Positions 51,490 to 63,360 are shown, counted from the stretch's first letter. The stretch is 64,000 nt of DNA from Cymbidium sinense (GCA_021442155.1 CM038215.1:4922976-4986975); one strand, 5' to 3'. The notes: generated by a model from the sequence alone, not told the origin. Program-made: numbers and translations.

Positions 51490-53535
51490 TTTTAGGAAAG
51501 ATAAATTTTATTTCCACAAAGAAAAAGTACAAAGTCTTTAGGGGTGGTTAAATTTCTAAGCTAATGCTCAAAGAGCTATAATAAATCCTAAAGAGATAAA
51601 CCCCCTAAATGTTACAATAATGAAGGAAAGAAACAAAAGAAAAACCATAAAATCAATAGCAAAAAATCCATGTGAGCAGCAGCAAACTTCATTTGGTCCG
51701 TCTGATACCAGCAAGATCCACCTATAAGACTCTCCCAACCTATAAAAGAAATCTGCAACATACTTTTGAAAGGATAAGTACAATTAAGGAAGCATAAATA
51801 GTAAGAGCAAATAAAAGGAGTAAAGTAAAGAAAAGTCTCAGGCTCAGTTACAATCATCTCAAGGCGCAACACTATATGTAAGCATCCAAACTTCAGAAGA
51901 ATGGTTACAATTACATATAATGCTACCAGCTAGAAGAAGAAAGAGGGGGAAACATCAAGGCCATCGTAGACATCATACATCGTGTATCCCATCATCCAAA
52001 GTCCATCATCCTGTAAGGCTGCAAAATCCTCCAAATAATAAACATAACAGCCAACCACCAAGCCTCCTATACAATCAAGCCCAAGAAGCCAGATAATCAA
52101 ACAACCATCAAGGATAGCAGCAATATAGTATGAGCACAACCAAAGCCACAACCAAAAAGGAATAACAAAATCAAAAGGAGGAAGCATCATGAAAGGGGTA
52201 ACAACCCAAACTAGAGACAAACAAGAGCAAAAATGAAAAACACAAGTTCTCATATCTTCCACCAACAAAGAAAAAAAAAGAGCAAGTAAAGACACCCAGT
52301 CTAACCGCAAAATGGGTGGATAGCAAGGCTACCACCCAAACAGTAAAAAGGGGGTCAGTTGTAGGCAAGAGAGAAAAAATAAAGTAGGAGGAAACCAAAA
52401 ATATAGGTCACAAAAAGAACACCAGTAGGTTCCCAGAACATTCACCAAAGGAGCATGAAAAATCAGCCAAAACAACCACCCCTCCAATCAACCCAGCCAG
52501 CCAATACAACTAACCAAACCAGCTAGCCAACATGTCCTCCTAGCCAACCACACCATCAGTAGAAGGACCCAAGTCAGTGTAAAGACCAACAACATTCATC
52601 AAGTTGAAATCAGCCAAGATAGCTAGGGAATGGGTAGAAGCAGATAGTAGCCACCAAGCCTAACCAAGGCAAAAGAAAATCTAATCTAGGAAAGTAGAAC
52701 AACTATCCAAAGACCAAAAGGTACAAAGCCCAATAAGACAGACTACAAGCCAACCAATAGGAACATCAACAATAAAGGCACACAACCCAGCCACTAGCAC
52801 ATGAGGCCAACTTACAACCATAAAATAGCCTTCAACCAGCCAATCCAGAACAATACCCAAACCCAAAGCCTCTGCAGCTAAGAGAGCATGGCTAATATAG
52901 GAGGAGGTCAAAACCATAACCAAAAGAAACAAAACAAAATCAATAAAACCAACCACGAAGCCCCAGTCAATAAAATAGAGAAAATACTAGCAAACCAACA
53001 ACCTCCACCATGCCAAAATCAAGCCAAAGATAAACCACCAAGATCATCACCAATAGAAAATAAAAAAGCAGCCAAAATAGTCAGGCATCCAACCAACCCA
53101 ACCAGCCAAAATAGCCAGCCAACCCAGCCAGCCAACAAAGCCTCCTTCTCAACCACCACAGCAGTAGATCCAACTCTAGTAAGTTAGCAAGCAGCCTAGA
53201 AAAGAAGAAAAACACATATAGAATTAAAAAACTACAACAACCATAGCCATAACCCAAAGGAGGATATAAAAAATAGCCTAGGGAAAATTGTGGTAAACAC
53301 CCACCCAGACAGATAGAAGCAACTAAGCTTGAAAAAACAAAATAACCTAGGCTGCACTTATAATAACCATCAAGTAGCAAAAACTAGGCCAATCCAAAAG
53401 TAATAGATCAAAAACATAACCCATCTCAGGCCAAAGAGAGAAAATAAGTAGATAACCACAACCCAAAGAGAGTTTAATAAGGGACAACCAAACATAAAAT
53501 ATCATCAAAAACCAAGCCAAGAATTTATAATCTGA
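51490..53535 (-). other. LINE 3' untranslated region, unusually long
   Basis: About 2 kb from the end of the RNase H region to the element's 3' end. On the minus strand it is rich in G and T (TGGTTGG, GGCTGG words at 53070-53120). Several hydrophobic open frames (for example 51612-51872, 51930-52310, 52681-52956, 53081-53380) overlap in different frames and show no family features, so I read the region as untranslated. Its last 100 bases match the fragment at 46345. Confidence 0.6.
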
Positions 53536-53995
53536 GATAAGGCAATCTAGTATTATCCAGATTAACCAAACCTCTTAATAGTTTAGGCATAGTTTGGTTG
53601 TCAAATAAAGTGAACTCAGTTAAGTTGGCACCAAAGTTAGCCAAGTAACAGAACGAGCATTACCTTCACGGAGAATGTGGAAAATTTTAAAACAAACTTA
53701 AGAAAGAAGACTTTTATATGACTAAGAAGATAAAATAATTTAGCATTCCCATTTCTATTAGAATTAAGCATGTCAAGAAGCAAGAGAGCATCAACTTCAA
53801 TCCAGATGTTAAGGAAACCTATTTTCAAACAATTTTGATTGCTTTATTAACGCATATAAGCTTAGAAAAATAACACAAGCTTTGAGAGGATAGGTAAAAG
53901 CACAAATGATAGTAGCTTTAGAATCCCTAAGGATACCACCACAGCCATATTTATTAGAGCCAACAGAACCATCAATATTCACTTTAATCAAATTG
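53536..53995 (-). pseudogene. LINE RNase H domain remnant
   Basis: Reads IKVNIDGSVGSNKYGCGGIL and RDSKATIICAF (53809-53991), the opening of the plant LINE RNase H with its first Asp in NIDGS. After a shift it continues as IWIEVDALLLLDMLNSNRNG and YLLSHIKVFFLKFVLKFSTF at 53637-53828. It ends near 53540 with LLRGLVNLDNTRLPYLRL, a typical plant LINE C-terminus. The frameshift near 53815 disables it. Confidence 0.85.
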
Positions 53996-54119
53996 TCTTT
54001 AGGTTTGATACAATGGATAATTCGACCACTTTTATGATACCCAATTTTTTAGCCACAAATTTATAACCTCTAAAATGAATATTACTTATAAGATTGGCAT
54101 TAAAAAGAACATGAATTTT

Positions 54120-55070
54120 ATCTTTAGTTCTATCTAGGATCCTTTATGCTTCATAGAAATTCCATGACATTTAGCATCTTTTCTATCCATCCGTGATGAA
54201 CGATAAGGGTAATATCAATTAAAACTTTGATATGACCTTTCACTGTATTTTTGAAATAGACTTCAAGAAGTTGATATAAAGAAAGATAACCCTGAAAATA
54301 GTTGGTATTAAATAAATCATCATACCAAAACCATAATTTAAAGGCAATAGGACCATTGACAAAATCATGATTTACATTTTCAATATGAAAGCAACAATAG
54401 CACTTTGAAGGTAAGTAAAACCCTTTAGTGAGCAAAAGTCCATAGGAATAAAGTTATTCAAAATCCTCCAAGCTAAAACCAAATCAAAAATGGGGTTTAA
54501 TAAAAAAAATTAGAGGGGTTTTGTTTATCTCTAATAAAATTCCAAACCTCTTTAAGAACAAAGTAACCATTATAAGAAAGCTTAAAAATAATTTGGTCAA
54601 GTTTGTTAGAAGAAATGGGGATATTTCTAAAGTTGGCAAAAATAGAAATATGAATATAATTCTCAAGTTTGCTTTCATTCCAATTTTATTAAGTCAAAAT
54701 AATTAACTTTGATAGCAACAATAGAGTGGGTTGATAAAAGGGTGTCAATGGAGCCATTGTCAATCCAATTATCTTGCCAAAAGAAGGAAGAATCTGACTA
54801 AATATCCCAAGATATTAATGATTTGATAACCCATTTAATGGAGCAAAGCCATTTCCAAACCAGAGAGTCACCAACTTTATAAGCAGAGTTAAGGGGGCAT
54901 TTACCTTGGCAATATGTTTCCATCAAAAAATTAGCCCAAAGGATATCATTCTTTCTAAAAGTTCACCATAGATTATGAGAGAAGGTAGTGATAGCTTCAC
55001 AAATAGGCTTGCAACCAAGAGCACCTTCTCCCAAAGGGCCACAAGATTTATGCCAAGAGCACCAAGAGAA
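54120..55070 (-). pseudogene. LINE post-RT region with zinc-finger-like domain
   Basis: Contains LTKGFYLPSKCYCCFHIENV followed by NHDFVNGPIAFKLWFWYDDL (54300-54435), the Cys/His-rich domain that follows RT in plant LINEs. Earlier in the protein order it reads CKPICEAITTFSHNLW-like and NSAYKVGDSLVWK-like text (about 54860-55040). Stops interrupt the frame. The same region is present at 43918-44790. Confidence 0.8.
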
Positions 55071-55605
55071 CCTCAATCAAATCATTTTAATGATAAACCA
55101 ACATTTTGAAAACATTGAGTAGTGAAACCCTCAACCAGATAGAATCTATTTTCATGGTATTCATAACTTTGAAATTTTCATCTTCATTAGTACAATGGTA
55201 AGCAAATCATTATCATCATTAGTAATAATAGAAGGAATTAACAATGATAGATAAATAGCTTCATAAGAGAAATTCTTATTAAGCATATATCTAAAGTAAT
55301 TAATAACTAATTCCTTAATATCATTATTCTCCATAATCCAATCTCCATTATCATTTTTAATTTTTTGATTATTATTTAAAGCCCTCTTTTTGTTAGCCAA
55401 AGCATGGAAATACTTAGTATTCCTGTCACCATTCGTAATATATTTACTAGCAGCTTTTTGGAGCCAATAAGTCTCTTCAATATTTTGGAAGTTAACAAGT
55501 TTATCTTTTACCTCAGTTAAGTTTGTAATCTTAGAAGGATTAGACATAAGAGACTTCAAGATCACAAACCACTTTTCCATAACTTTAATAATAGCAAAAA
55601 TGGTT
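55071..55605 (-). pseudogene. LINE pre-RT segment and RT start, truncated by deletion
   Basis: The open stretch at 55161-55580 reads EETYWLQKAASKYITNGDRN and TKYFHALANKKRALNN, the conserved segment before the LINE RT. After a shift, the RT opening appears as an FTTQCFQKCWFIIKND-like stretch at about 55075-55130. Within 30 bases the text jumps to the post-RT region. Hundreds of residues, including the catalytic YxDD motif, are missing. No reverse transcription could be done by this copy. Confidence 0.85.
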
Positions 55606-56530
55606 TTAACTAATGCTTGATCCAGACCAAATTTTGTTGAAGTCCTTTATGTTTAAACCAAAGTCTATTCATCCCCATAATCAAATTATCAGGATGTAAA
55701 GGAGCTTTCAAATTATTAGCCACAACATTAAAAAAATCAATATGCTGAATCCACATGTTTTGAAATCTAAAAGGAGAGGGGGTTTTTAGTCTATTTGAAT
55801 TATCTTTAATAGGAACTAGAAGAGGAGCTTGATTTGGCAAGGTTCTACTTAAATGGTCAACATAAGTAATAGGCCATTGAGTAATCCAATGAGTATTAAA
55901 AGAATGCCACCTTGCCAAAGTCTAGAGTTTTGCCAAGTATAATTAGCGTTAAAGCCAATATCAGCCAAATTACAATTAAGGATCATATTGGAGAAATCTT
56001 CCATGGTATGAATATTGAGGGAGCAACCACCACTTCATTCAGAAGAGAATAAAATGGTGTTGAAATCACCACCAACAAACCAAGGTTTGTTTTCAGAGGT
56101 AGCAAAATTCCTTAAATTGTCAAAAAGAAGATTTCTACCAGATCTATAACAAGATGCATAAATAAAAGAGCCCAAAACATAATAATCACCATAAGATATT
56201 TGAGTGACAACTTGATGAAAATCATCAAGAATGGAGACCTCAACAAAATTATTTCAAAACACCAAATCTTATTACTAAAATTAGAGAAAAATTCATTGAA
56301 ACTGATCATTCTAGCGACATGGTTAATTTTATTAGCATGAATAAGAGGCTCTAGAACAATTAGAAGAGAAATATTATAAATGTGATAAAGATTTCTAATA
56401 TGATTACAAATAGAGAGGGTATCGATCAAATAAAAAAAAAAATTAAACATAAAAAATAAAGGGGTTAAGCAAAGGTTAATTAAGAGAGGAGTGGGAGGCC
56501 GCATCAGATCTAGTATTTTCAAAAAATTTG
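55606..56530 (-). pseudogene. LINE apurinic-type endonuclease remnant
   Basis: Minus strand: INHVARMISFNEF-like text, then PWFVGGDFNTIL with the GDFN motif at 56059-56070, then YTWQNS-like text, and near its end LSRTLPNQAPLLVPIK (about 55800-55850). In active enzymes the last motif carries Ser-Asp-His before Ala-Pro-Leu. Here it reads Pro-Asn-Gln, so the catalytic Asp and His are both replaced. Frames also shift between 55918 and 56112. The domain normally nicks target DNA for target-primed reverse transcription. Confidence 0.8.
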
Positions 56531-57990
56531 GGAGTTAAATTTTTAACATTTTTTTTCTTTTTAGCATGATAAGTTTGGAAGCCATTTTCTTTTCCATTAG
56601 AGCCATCATCCGAGTAAGATTTAGTAACATTGGTCATAGATTTAAGAGAAATATCCATGTGTTTGGAGGGCAGTTCACCTTCTTCCAAATCCATATTTTG
56701 TTGAAAAGTAGGATTAACATGAATATCAATACTATAAATGAGAGATGGTGATGATTTAGAACCATTAAAAGCACATGTAGTAAAATCCAGATCAAAAATG
56801 TTTTCAACATGCTCGACATCATTTAAATCCTCATTAAAAGCTTCATTTTAATCGATCAAAGCCAGCATAGATGCAGGGAAAGAATCAGAGGAAATCAAAT
56901 CATCTTCTAATAACTTAGAGAATTTACTATTCTTCACATTAGAAAAATTCAAATTCAAAGAAGGAATAAAAGGTAAATCTTCCTTCCAATTTTGAATATC
57001 GGCTGAATCCCTACCAACATTAAAAGTTGAAACATGTTCAACATGATTAACCCCAATATCCAAGGAATCACCCTCAATAACAGCCTTCATACCATCCTTA
57101 GGATCCGAGGCTAATTTCTGAACATAAGTAGGAATTAGCTTATGGGTAGAGACAACATTTTCCTTAGGAGGAATTCATTTTCTTAAGAGGGCATGGAGAA
57201 TAAAACATTTTGAATTATCATGACCATGTATTTTACAGTGGGAACAAACAATTAGAAGGTTCTCCAATTCAACCATTTTGCAAATACCCATATTTTTTAG
57301 AGCAAATCCAAACTTCCTTAGGGTATTATTTAATTATGCCTAATTCCATGAGGATCCGAGAAAAGATCGCTCACGCCGGTCGAGTTGCAAAGGCCAACCA
57401 AATAAAGCCCTGAAAGCAAAAAGCACATGATGGGTAAAAAAATGAATGCACATATTAGGAAGAGATAACCACATAGGGACAATAGAAGATTCCTCCTTAA
57501 TGTTAAAATGTGGTGACAACTTCAGCAAACATATTTAATAATTAAAGATGAAATAAGAATGATGTGAAAAAACACATGAATAATCATTACAAAGTTGAAT
57601 CAAGATATGCTAAGAGTCAATAAGACCAATCAAGAAGGCACCAATATGCTTGAGATTATGGAAAAAGAGTGGATCTTATCCAAATTTGGATGACACAAAG
57701 AAAATTTATCGAAGAGAAAATTCAAAGGGTTTTGTCAACTTTTAATATCCACATCAGAGCACATTATTGCTGGAAAACCTCTAAAAGATGTCAAAATGAC
57801 ATTAACCAAACCAATAGAGAGAGAAATCTTACCAGAGAGTGCTTCCTTAAAAGATTTAGTAGAAGATGCAGCATTAGGGATGCCAATCCCCAAAATGTCG
57901 ATGTCATAGCCGAAACATCCATATTTTGAGGTGGAACCCAAGGAATAGAACTCACCGCAGCAATGGTCAATCACAAAACATCATGCAAAT
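56531..57990 (-). pseudogene. LINE ORF1 remnant (nucleic-acid-binding protein)
   Basis: The middle part reads IKEESSIVPMWLSLPNMCIH (57340-57528), the segment of plant LINE ORF1 that precedes the knuckle, followed by the intact knuckle CSHCKIHGHDNSKC at 57205-57246 (CX2CX4HX4C). A Ser/Asp/Asn-rich C-terminal stretch lies at 56848-57090. The N-terminal part (57735-57974) has no domain I can name. Several shifts and stops. ORF1 proteins bind element RNA. Confidence 0.78.
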
Positions 57991-58125
57991 AACTAGATGT
58001 CATTCAAGCCTTTGAAATTGGTCAAAATCAAAGCCAGAGCCATAGAAATCCCTTATCGGGTGTGCACGACCAAGAGGGATTCAAATATTAGTAGAGAACA
58101 AGTGAGCACTTCGGGGAGGAGAGTT

Positions 58126-60218
58126 TTGGGTTTAGGTTTAGGGTTGTAGGTTTAGGGTTGAGGGTTTAGGGTTTAGGGTTTAGGGTCATATTTATTTTTA
58201 TTTGTTCACATTTTTTAAATTTAGTAAACTGGTAGTATTAGATTTATTTAGTTTATTCAGTTTAATTTATATTTTAGTTTATTTTATTTCTTATTTTATT
58301 TAAGGTTATTTTACTTTTATTTAGTTTAGTTTATTTATTTTAGGTCTATTTATTTTAGTTTATTTTCTAGGTTTAGGTTTAGGTTTAGGTTTATTTTTAG
58401 TTTAGTTTTATTTTATTTTATTTTTTTTTTTTTATTTTTATTTTTTAAGTTTAGCTTTATATTTCATTTTTTAGGTTTAGGTTTTAGGTTTTTTATTTTA
58501 GATTTATTTTAGGTTTTATAGTTTTTTAAGTTTATTTTAGTTTATTTTATTTTATTTAGTTTAGGGTTTCAATTTAGTTTATTTAGGTTTTGGTTTAGGT
58601 TTTTTTAATTTTAGTTTTTATTTTAGTTTAGGTTTAAGTTTAATTTATTTTGTTTATTTTGGTAAAGGTTTTATTTGTTTTAGTTTTGGGTTTAAGTTAT
58701 ATTTTGTATTTATTTTTAAGTTTTCTTTATTTTATTTTGGATTAGGTTTTATTATTTTATTTAGGTTTAGTTTAATTTTTTTTTTAGTTTAGTTTTATTT
58801 TGTTTATTTTATTTTAGCTTAGTTTTATTTTTTTATTTTATCTTCTTTCTAGGTTTAGGTTTAGGTTTTATTTTAGTTTATGTTTTAATTTTATCTCTAT
58901 TTTGCATTTTATTTATGTGTAGGTTTTTTTATTTATTTTATTTTTAGGTTTTATTTAGCATAGGCTTAGGTTTTTAGCTTTTTAATATTTTGGCTTTAGG
59001 GTTTAGGTTTTAAGTTTTTATTTTAGGTTTATTTTTAGGTTTTATTTTTTTAATTTATTTTTAGGCTTATTTATAGTTTATTTTATTTATTTAGCTTAGG
59101 GTTTAGGTTTAATTTATTTTAGGTTTAGGTTTTATTTATTTTAGTTTAGGTTAGATTTAATTTAATTTATTTTATTTTAGGTTTAGTTTTATTTTTTATT
59201 TAAGGTATTGGTTCTATTTTTATTTAATTTTAGGTTTTAATGCTTAGGTTTTTTTAGGTTTAGGTTTTTTTAGATCTTATTTTATTTTATTTTTATTTTA
59301 TTTTTATTTTACATTTAGTTTTTATTATATTTACGTTTTTCATTTGTAGGTTTGTTTTATTTTTTTAGCTTAGTTTATGTTTTACTTTTAGTTTATTTTA
59401 ATTTATTTATTTTATTCTATTTTAGGTTTAAGTTTAGTGTTAGTTTAGTTTTAGGTTTAAGTTTTTTATTTATTTTATTTTAGGTTTTAATTAGTTTAGG
59501 TTTAGGTTTTGTGATTAGGTTTGGGTTTGGTATGGATTTAGGGTTTTGGATAGTAGAGTTTAGGCTTTAGGCTGGGTTTTGTGGAGGGTTTAGGGATTTT
59601 AGGGTTTAGGTTTATGATAAGGTTATTTTAGTTTGAGTTTAAACTTAGGGTTGGGTTGATTAGGGTTTAAGTTTTATTTTATTTTAGTTTAGTTCAATTT
59701 AATTTAGGTTTAGATATTTATTTATATTTTTAGTTTAGGTTTATGTTTTATTTTATTTATTTTAGGATTTCTTTTAGGTTCTATTTTAGGTTTAGATTTT
59801 TCTTTAGTTTTATTTTATTTTATTTTATTTATTTTATTTTATTTTTAGTTTTATTTTATTTAGGTTTGTTATTTTTATTTTATTTTAGTTTAATTTAGGT
59901 TTTTATTTTTTATTTTTATTTTATTTAGGTTTAGTTTTATTTAGGTTTTATTTTATTTAATTTTTTAATTTATTTAGGTTTGGTTTTTGTTTATTTTATT
60001 TTAAGTTTTATTTAGTTTAGGTTTAGATTTTAGGTTTTGGGTTTTGGGATTAGGTTTAGGTTTAGGGTTTAGGGTTTTGTGGTTTTGGTTTAGGGTTGTA
60101 GGTTTTAGGCTTATTTATTATTTAGTTTATTTAATTATTTAATATTATTTTTGAGATTTTATGGTTTAGGGTTTAGGGTTTAGGTTTTAGGTTTATGGTT
60201 GATTTTTAGTGGTGATTT
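58126..60218 (-). repeat. Right-arm satellite, first unit of a 2.6-2.7 kb duplication
   Basis: TTTAGGG block at 58126-58190, an inverted anchor at 58213-58243 (TAGTAAACTGGTAGTATTAG), a T-rich body, and TTTAGGG-dense blocks at about 59500-59660 and 60040-60215. From about 58660 it is colinear with 61230 onward. Confidence 0.87.
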
Positions 60219-60662
60219 TGATTTTATTTTTTTAACAAAGAATAAATTCAAATTCAACATTTCTTCGATTTCATCAACCAAGTAACACACCAAGTTTTCT
60301 ATTACAGCGACATCATACATAGAATGGTTCACTCATGGGCAAATAAAACCTTAAATAACTAGAACTGCCTCTATTGTGAAGACACAATTCCATAAGTAGC
60401 AGATTGGATCAGTGGTTCTTTAGTTTCTCTAGTTCCCATCAGAACCACCCGAGCATCTCAAGTAGCGGGATCCACGATCATATCCCCCTCTCCTCGCCGC
60501 CACCAAGGTCAGAACCATCATTGCTCCTCCGCTTCCATAACCATCATCTTCACCACCTCCATATCCACCTCACCACCACTGCCATAACCACCACCTCCAC
60601 CTTGTCCTCCACCTCAGATCTAGATAGCCCGGTTGAAGGTGTTGTTCTTCCAGTGCCCATTT
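60219..60662 (-). pseudogene. 5'-truncated GRP retrocopy 5
   Basis: Minus strand from 60662: AATGGGCACTGGAAGAACAA, reading NGHWKNNTFN at the decayed RRM end, then GGGQGGGGGYGSGGE and further glycine-rich text in shifted frames, the C-terminal end (GGSDGNxRN), the 3'UTR and GTTAAAAAAATAAAATCAAA at the 3' end. The plus-strand open frame at 60404-60688 is the antisense of the glycine-rich part. Sister of the copy at 62911 by tandem duplication. Confidence 0.83.
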
Positions 60663-62910
60663 TTAGGTTTAGGTTTATTAGGATTTAGGTTTACATTTAT
60701 TTTTTATTTTAATTAGTTATTTTAAGGGTTTATGTTGGGGTTTAGGTAGTTTTGGTTTAATGAGGTTTAGTAGGTTTTTTTGGGTTTAGGGTTTAGTTTA
60801 GTTTAGGGTTTAGGATTTAGATTTAGTTTAGGGTTTAAAGTGGTTTAGGGTTTAGGATTTTATTTAAGATTTAGGGTTTAGGTTTAGGTTTTAAGGTAGT
60901 AGTGGGTGTAGTTTGAGAGGATTTGGAGGATTTAGGTTGGCCTGGGGTTATTAGGAGTTTAGAGTTAGTAGGGGTAGGGTGGGTAGTTTAGGGTTTAGGT
61001 TTAAGTTTAGGTTGTGGTTTAAAGTCAATTTAAGTTTATTTTAGGTTATTTATTTATTTAGTTATTTTAGGGTTTAGGGTTTAGTTTATTTAAGTTTTAT
61101 TTTCTAGTTTTGGTTTAAGTTTATTTTATTTATATAGTTTAGATTTTTAGTTATTTATTTTAGCTTTTTTTAATTTTAGTTTCTTTATTTTAATTTAGAT
61201 TTAAGTTTAATTTATTTATTTTATTTTTTTGGTAAATGTTTTATTTTTTAGTTTAGGGTTTAAGTTTTATTTTGTATTTATTTTTAAGTTTTCTTTGTAT
61301 GTTTATTTTTGGTAAAGGTTTTATTTAATTTTATTTTATTTTAGGTTTATTTTATTCTTATTTTAAGTTTAGTTTTAATTTTATTAAGTTTAGTTTAGGT
61401 TTTATTTATTTTGTTTTAGCTTAGTTTTATTTTTTATTTTATCTTCTTAGGTTTAGTTTAGGTTTTAGTTTATGTTTTAATTTTATTCTAGTTTTTCATT
61501 TTATTTTGTTTAGGTTTTCTATTTATTTTATTTTAGGTTTTATTTAGCATAGGTTTAGGTTTTTTACCTTTTTAATGTTTTAGGTTTAGGGTTTAGGTTT
61601 GAGGTTTTTATTTTAACTTTATTTTGGGTTTTATTTTTTCAATTTATTTTTATGTTTATTTTTAGTTTATTTTATTTTATTTAGCTTAGGGTTTAGGTTT
61701 AATTTATTTCAGGTTTAGGTTTAGGTTTATATTTATTTTATTTTATTTTATTTTAGGTTTAGTTTTATTATTAATTTAGGTATTGGTTATTTTTATTTAA
61801 TTTTAGGTTTTAGGTTTTAGGTTTAGGTTTTTTTTAGATCTTATTTTATTTTATTTTATTTTATTTTATTTTACATTTAGTTTTTATTAAATTTACATTT
61901 TTATTTGTAGGTTTATTTTATTTTTAGCTTAGTTTAAGTATTAATTTTATTTTAGTTTATTTTAATTAATTTATTTTATTCTATTTTAGTGTAAGTTTAG
62001 GTTTTATTTTTTATTTTTTTAGGTTTTTTTATTTATTTTATTTTAGGTTTTAATTAGTGTTTAGGTTTTTGTATGGTTTGTGGTTTTAGGTTTAGGGTGT
62101 AATGTAGGGTTATGGTTTAGGCTTTAGGCTTTAGGTTTTTTTTGGGTTTAGGTTTAGGGTTTATGCTTGGGTTTAGGGTTTTAGGGTTTAGGTTTTATAG
62201 TTTAAGATTTAGGTTTAGGGATTAAGTTTTAGGGTTTAGGTTTAGGGTTTATTAGGGTTAGATGGTTTAGTTTAGGGTTTAGGGTTAAAGTTTAGGTACA
62301 TTTATTTTAGTTTAGTTCAATTTAATTTTAGGTTTAAATTTATATTTTATTTATTTTAAGTTTAGGATTTTTTTAGTTTAAGGTTTATGTTTTATTTTTT
62401 TATTTATTTTTAGGATTTCATTTTAGGTTTAGATTTTTCTTTAGTTTTTATTTTATTTTATTTTACCTTTATTTTATTTTTATTTTATTTAGTTTTTATT
62501 TTTTATTTTTTATTTTTTAGTTTAATCTAGGTTTTTATTATTTTTTATTTTATTTTCTTTAAGTTTAGTTTACTTTTTAGGTTTTAGTTTAGGTTTTTTA
62601 CTTTATTTAAATTTTTTAATTTATTTAGGTTTAGGTTTTTTTTTATTTATTTCATTTTTAGGTTTTATTTAGTTTAGGTTTAGATTTTAGGTTTTAGGGT
62701 TTGATTTGGGGTTTAGGGTTTAGGGTTTAGGGTTTAGGGTTGGGTGGGTTTGGTTTAGGGTTTGTAGGTTTGTGGGTTCAGATTTATGATTTATGATTTA
62801 AGGTTAAGGTTTATTTAGTTATTTTTTATTTATTATTATTTTTGTGAGATTTTAGGGTTTAGGGTTTAGGTTTTAGGTTTATGGTTCAGATTTTTGTTTA
62901 GGGTGTAGGA
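60663..62910 (-). repeat. Right-arm satellite, second duplication unit
   Basis: TTTAGGG-dense at about 60720-61085, 62060-62300 and 62690-62900, with T-rich bodies between. The phrase GGTAAATGTTTTATT near 61229 and a similar one near 61309 mark a small internal duplication. No coding features. Confidence 0.87.
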
Positions 62911-63360
62911 ATTTTGATTTTATTTTTTTTAACAAAGAATAAATTCATATTCAACATTTCTTCTTTTCGATTTCATCAACCAAGTAACCACCAAGTTTTC
63001 TATTACACAAGTGGCGTCATACATATAGAATGGTCATGCATAGGGCAAATAAAAAGCCTTAAATTACTAGAACTGACTCTACTGTGAAGACATAATTCCA
63101 TCAGATCGATTAGGTTCTTAGTTTCTCTAGTTCCCATCTAACCACCATCTCAGAGGGATCCACGATCATATCCCCGATCTCTCCCTCTGCCTCCAGCAAG
63201 GCTGTAACCATCATTGCTCCTCCCGCTTCAATAACCATCATTGCTTGGACCACCACTTCCATATCCACTAACACCTTGAGATCCCCCACCACCTCCTCCT
63301 TCTCCACCACCTCTACATCTTACTGTTGAAGGTGTTGTTCCTCCCATCATAGCCCATTTT
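62911..63360 (-). pseudogene. 5'-truncated GRP retrocopy 6
   Basis: Minus strand from 63360: AATGGGCTATGATGGGAGGA, the shared breakpoint region, then NNTFN-like text, GGGEGGGGGSQG, GYGSGGPSNDGY-like glycine-rich pieces, the 3'UTR (ACAGTAGAGTCAGTTCTAG) and TTGTTAAAAAAAATAAAATC at the 3' end. The minus-strand open frame at 63110-63310 is the glycine-rich part read one base out of phase. Dead. Confidence 0.85.

Larger units (their letters stand above)
51490..58125 (-). mobile_element. L1-type LINE, near full length but internally deleted
   Basis: Minus strand from 58125: a 5' part abutting TTTAGGG repeats, ORF1 with a CX2CX4HX4C knuckle, an endonuclease-like region, the region before RT, the start of RT, a deletion of most of the RT palm, the post-RT C-terminal region, RNase H, and a long G/T-rich 3' tail to 51490 ending in a short A-rich run before CTAAACC repeats. 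This order is that of plant L1-like LINEs. Multiple frameshifts and stops exclude activity. Confidence 0.87.

Noticed and set aside
52681..53380. Hydrophobic minus-strand and Asn/Gln/Pro-rich plus-strand open frames
   Set aside because: They overlap in several frames over the LINE 3' tail, with no start context or homologous open frame in the sister fragment.
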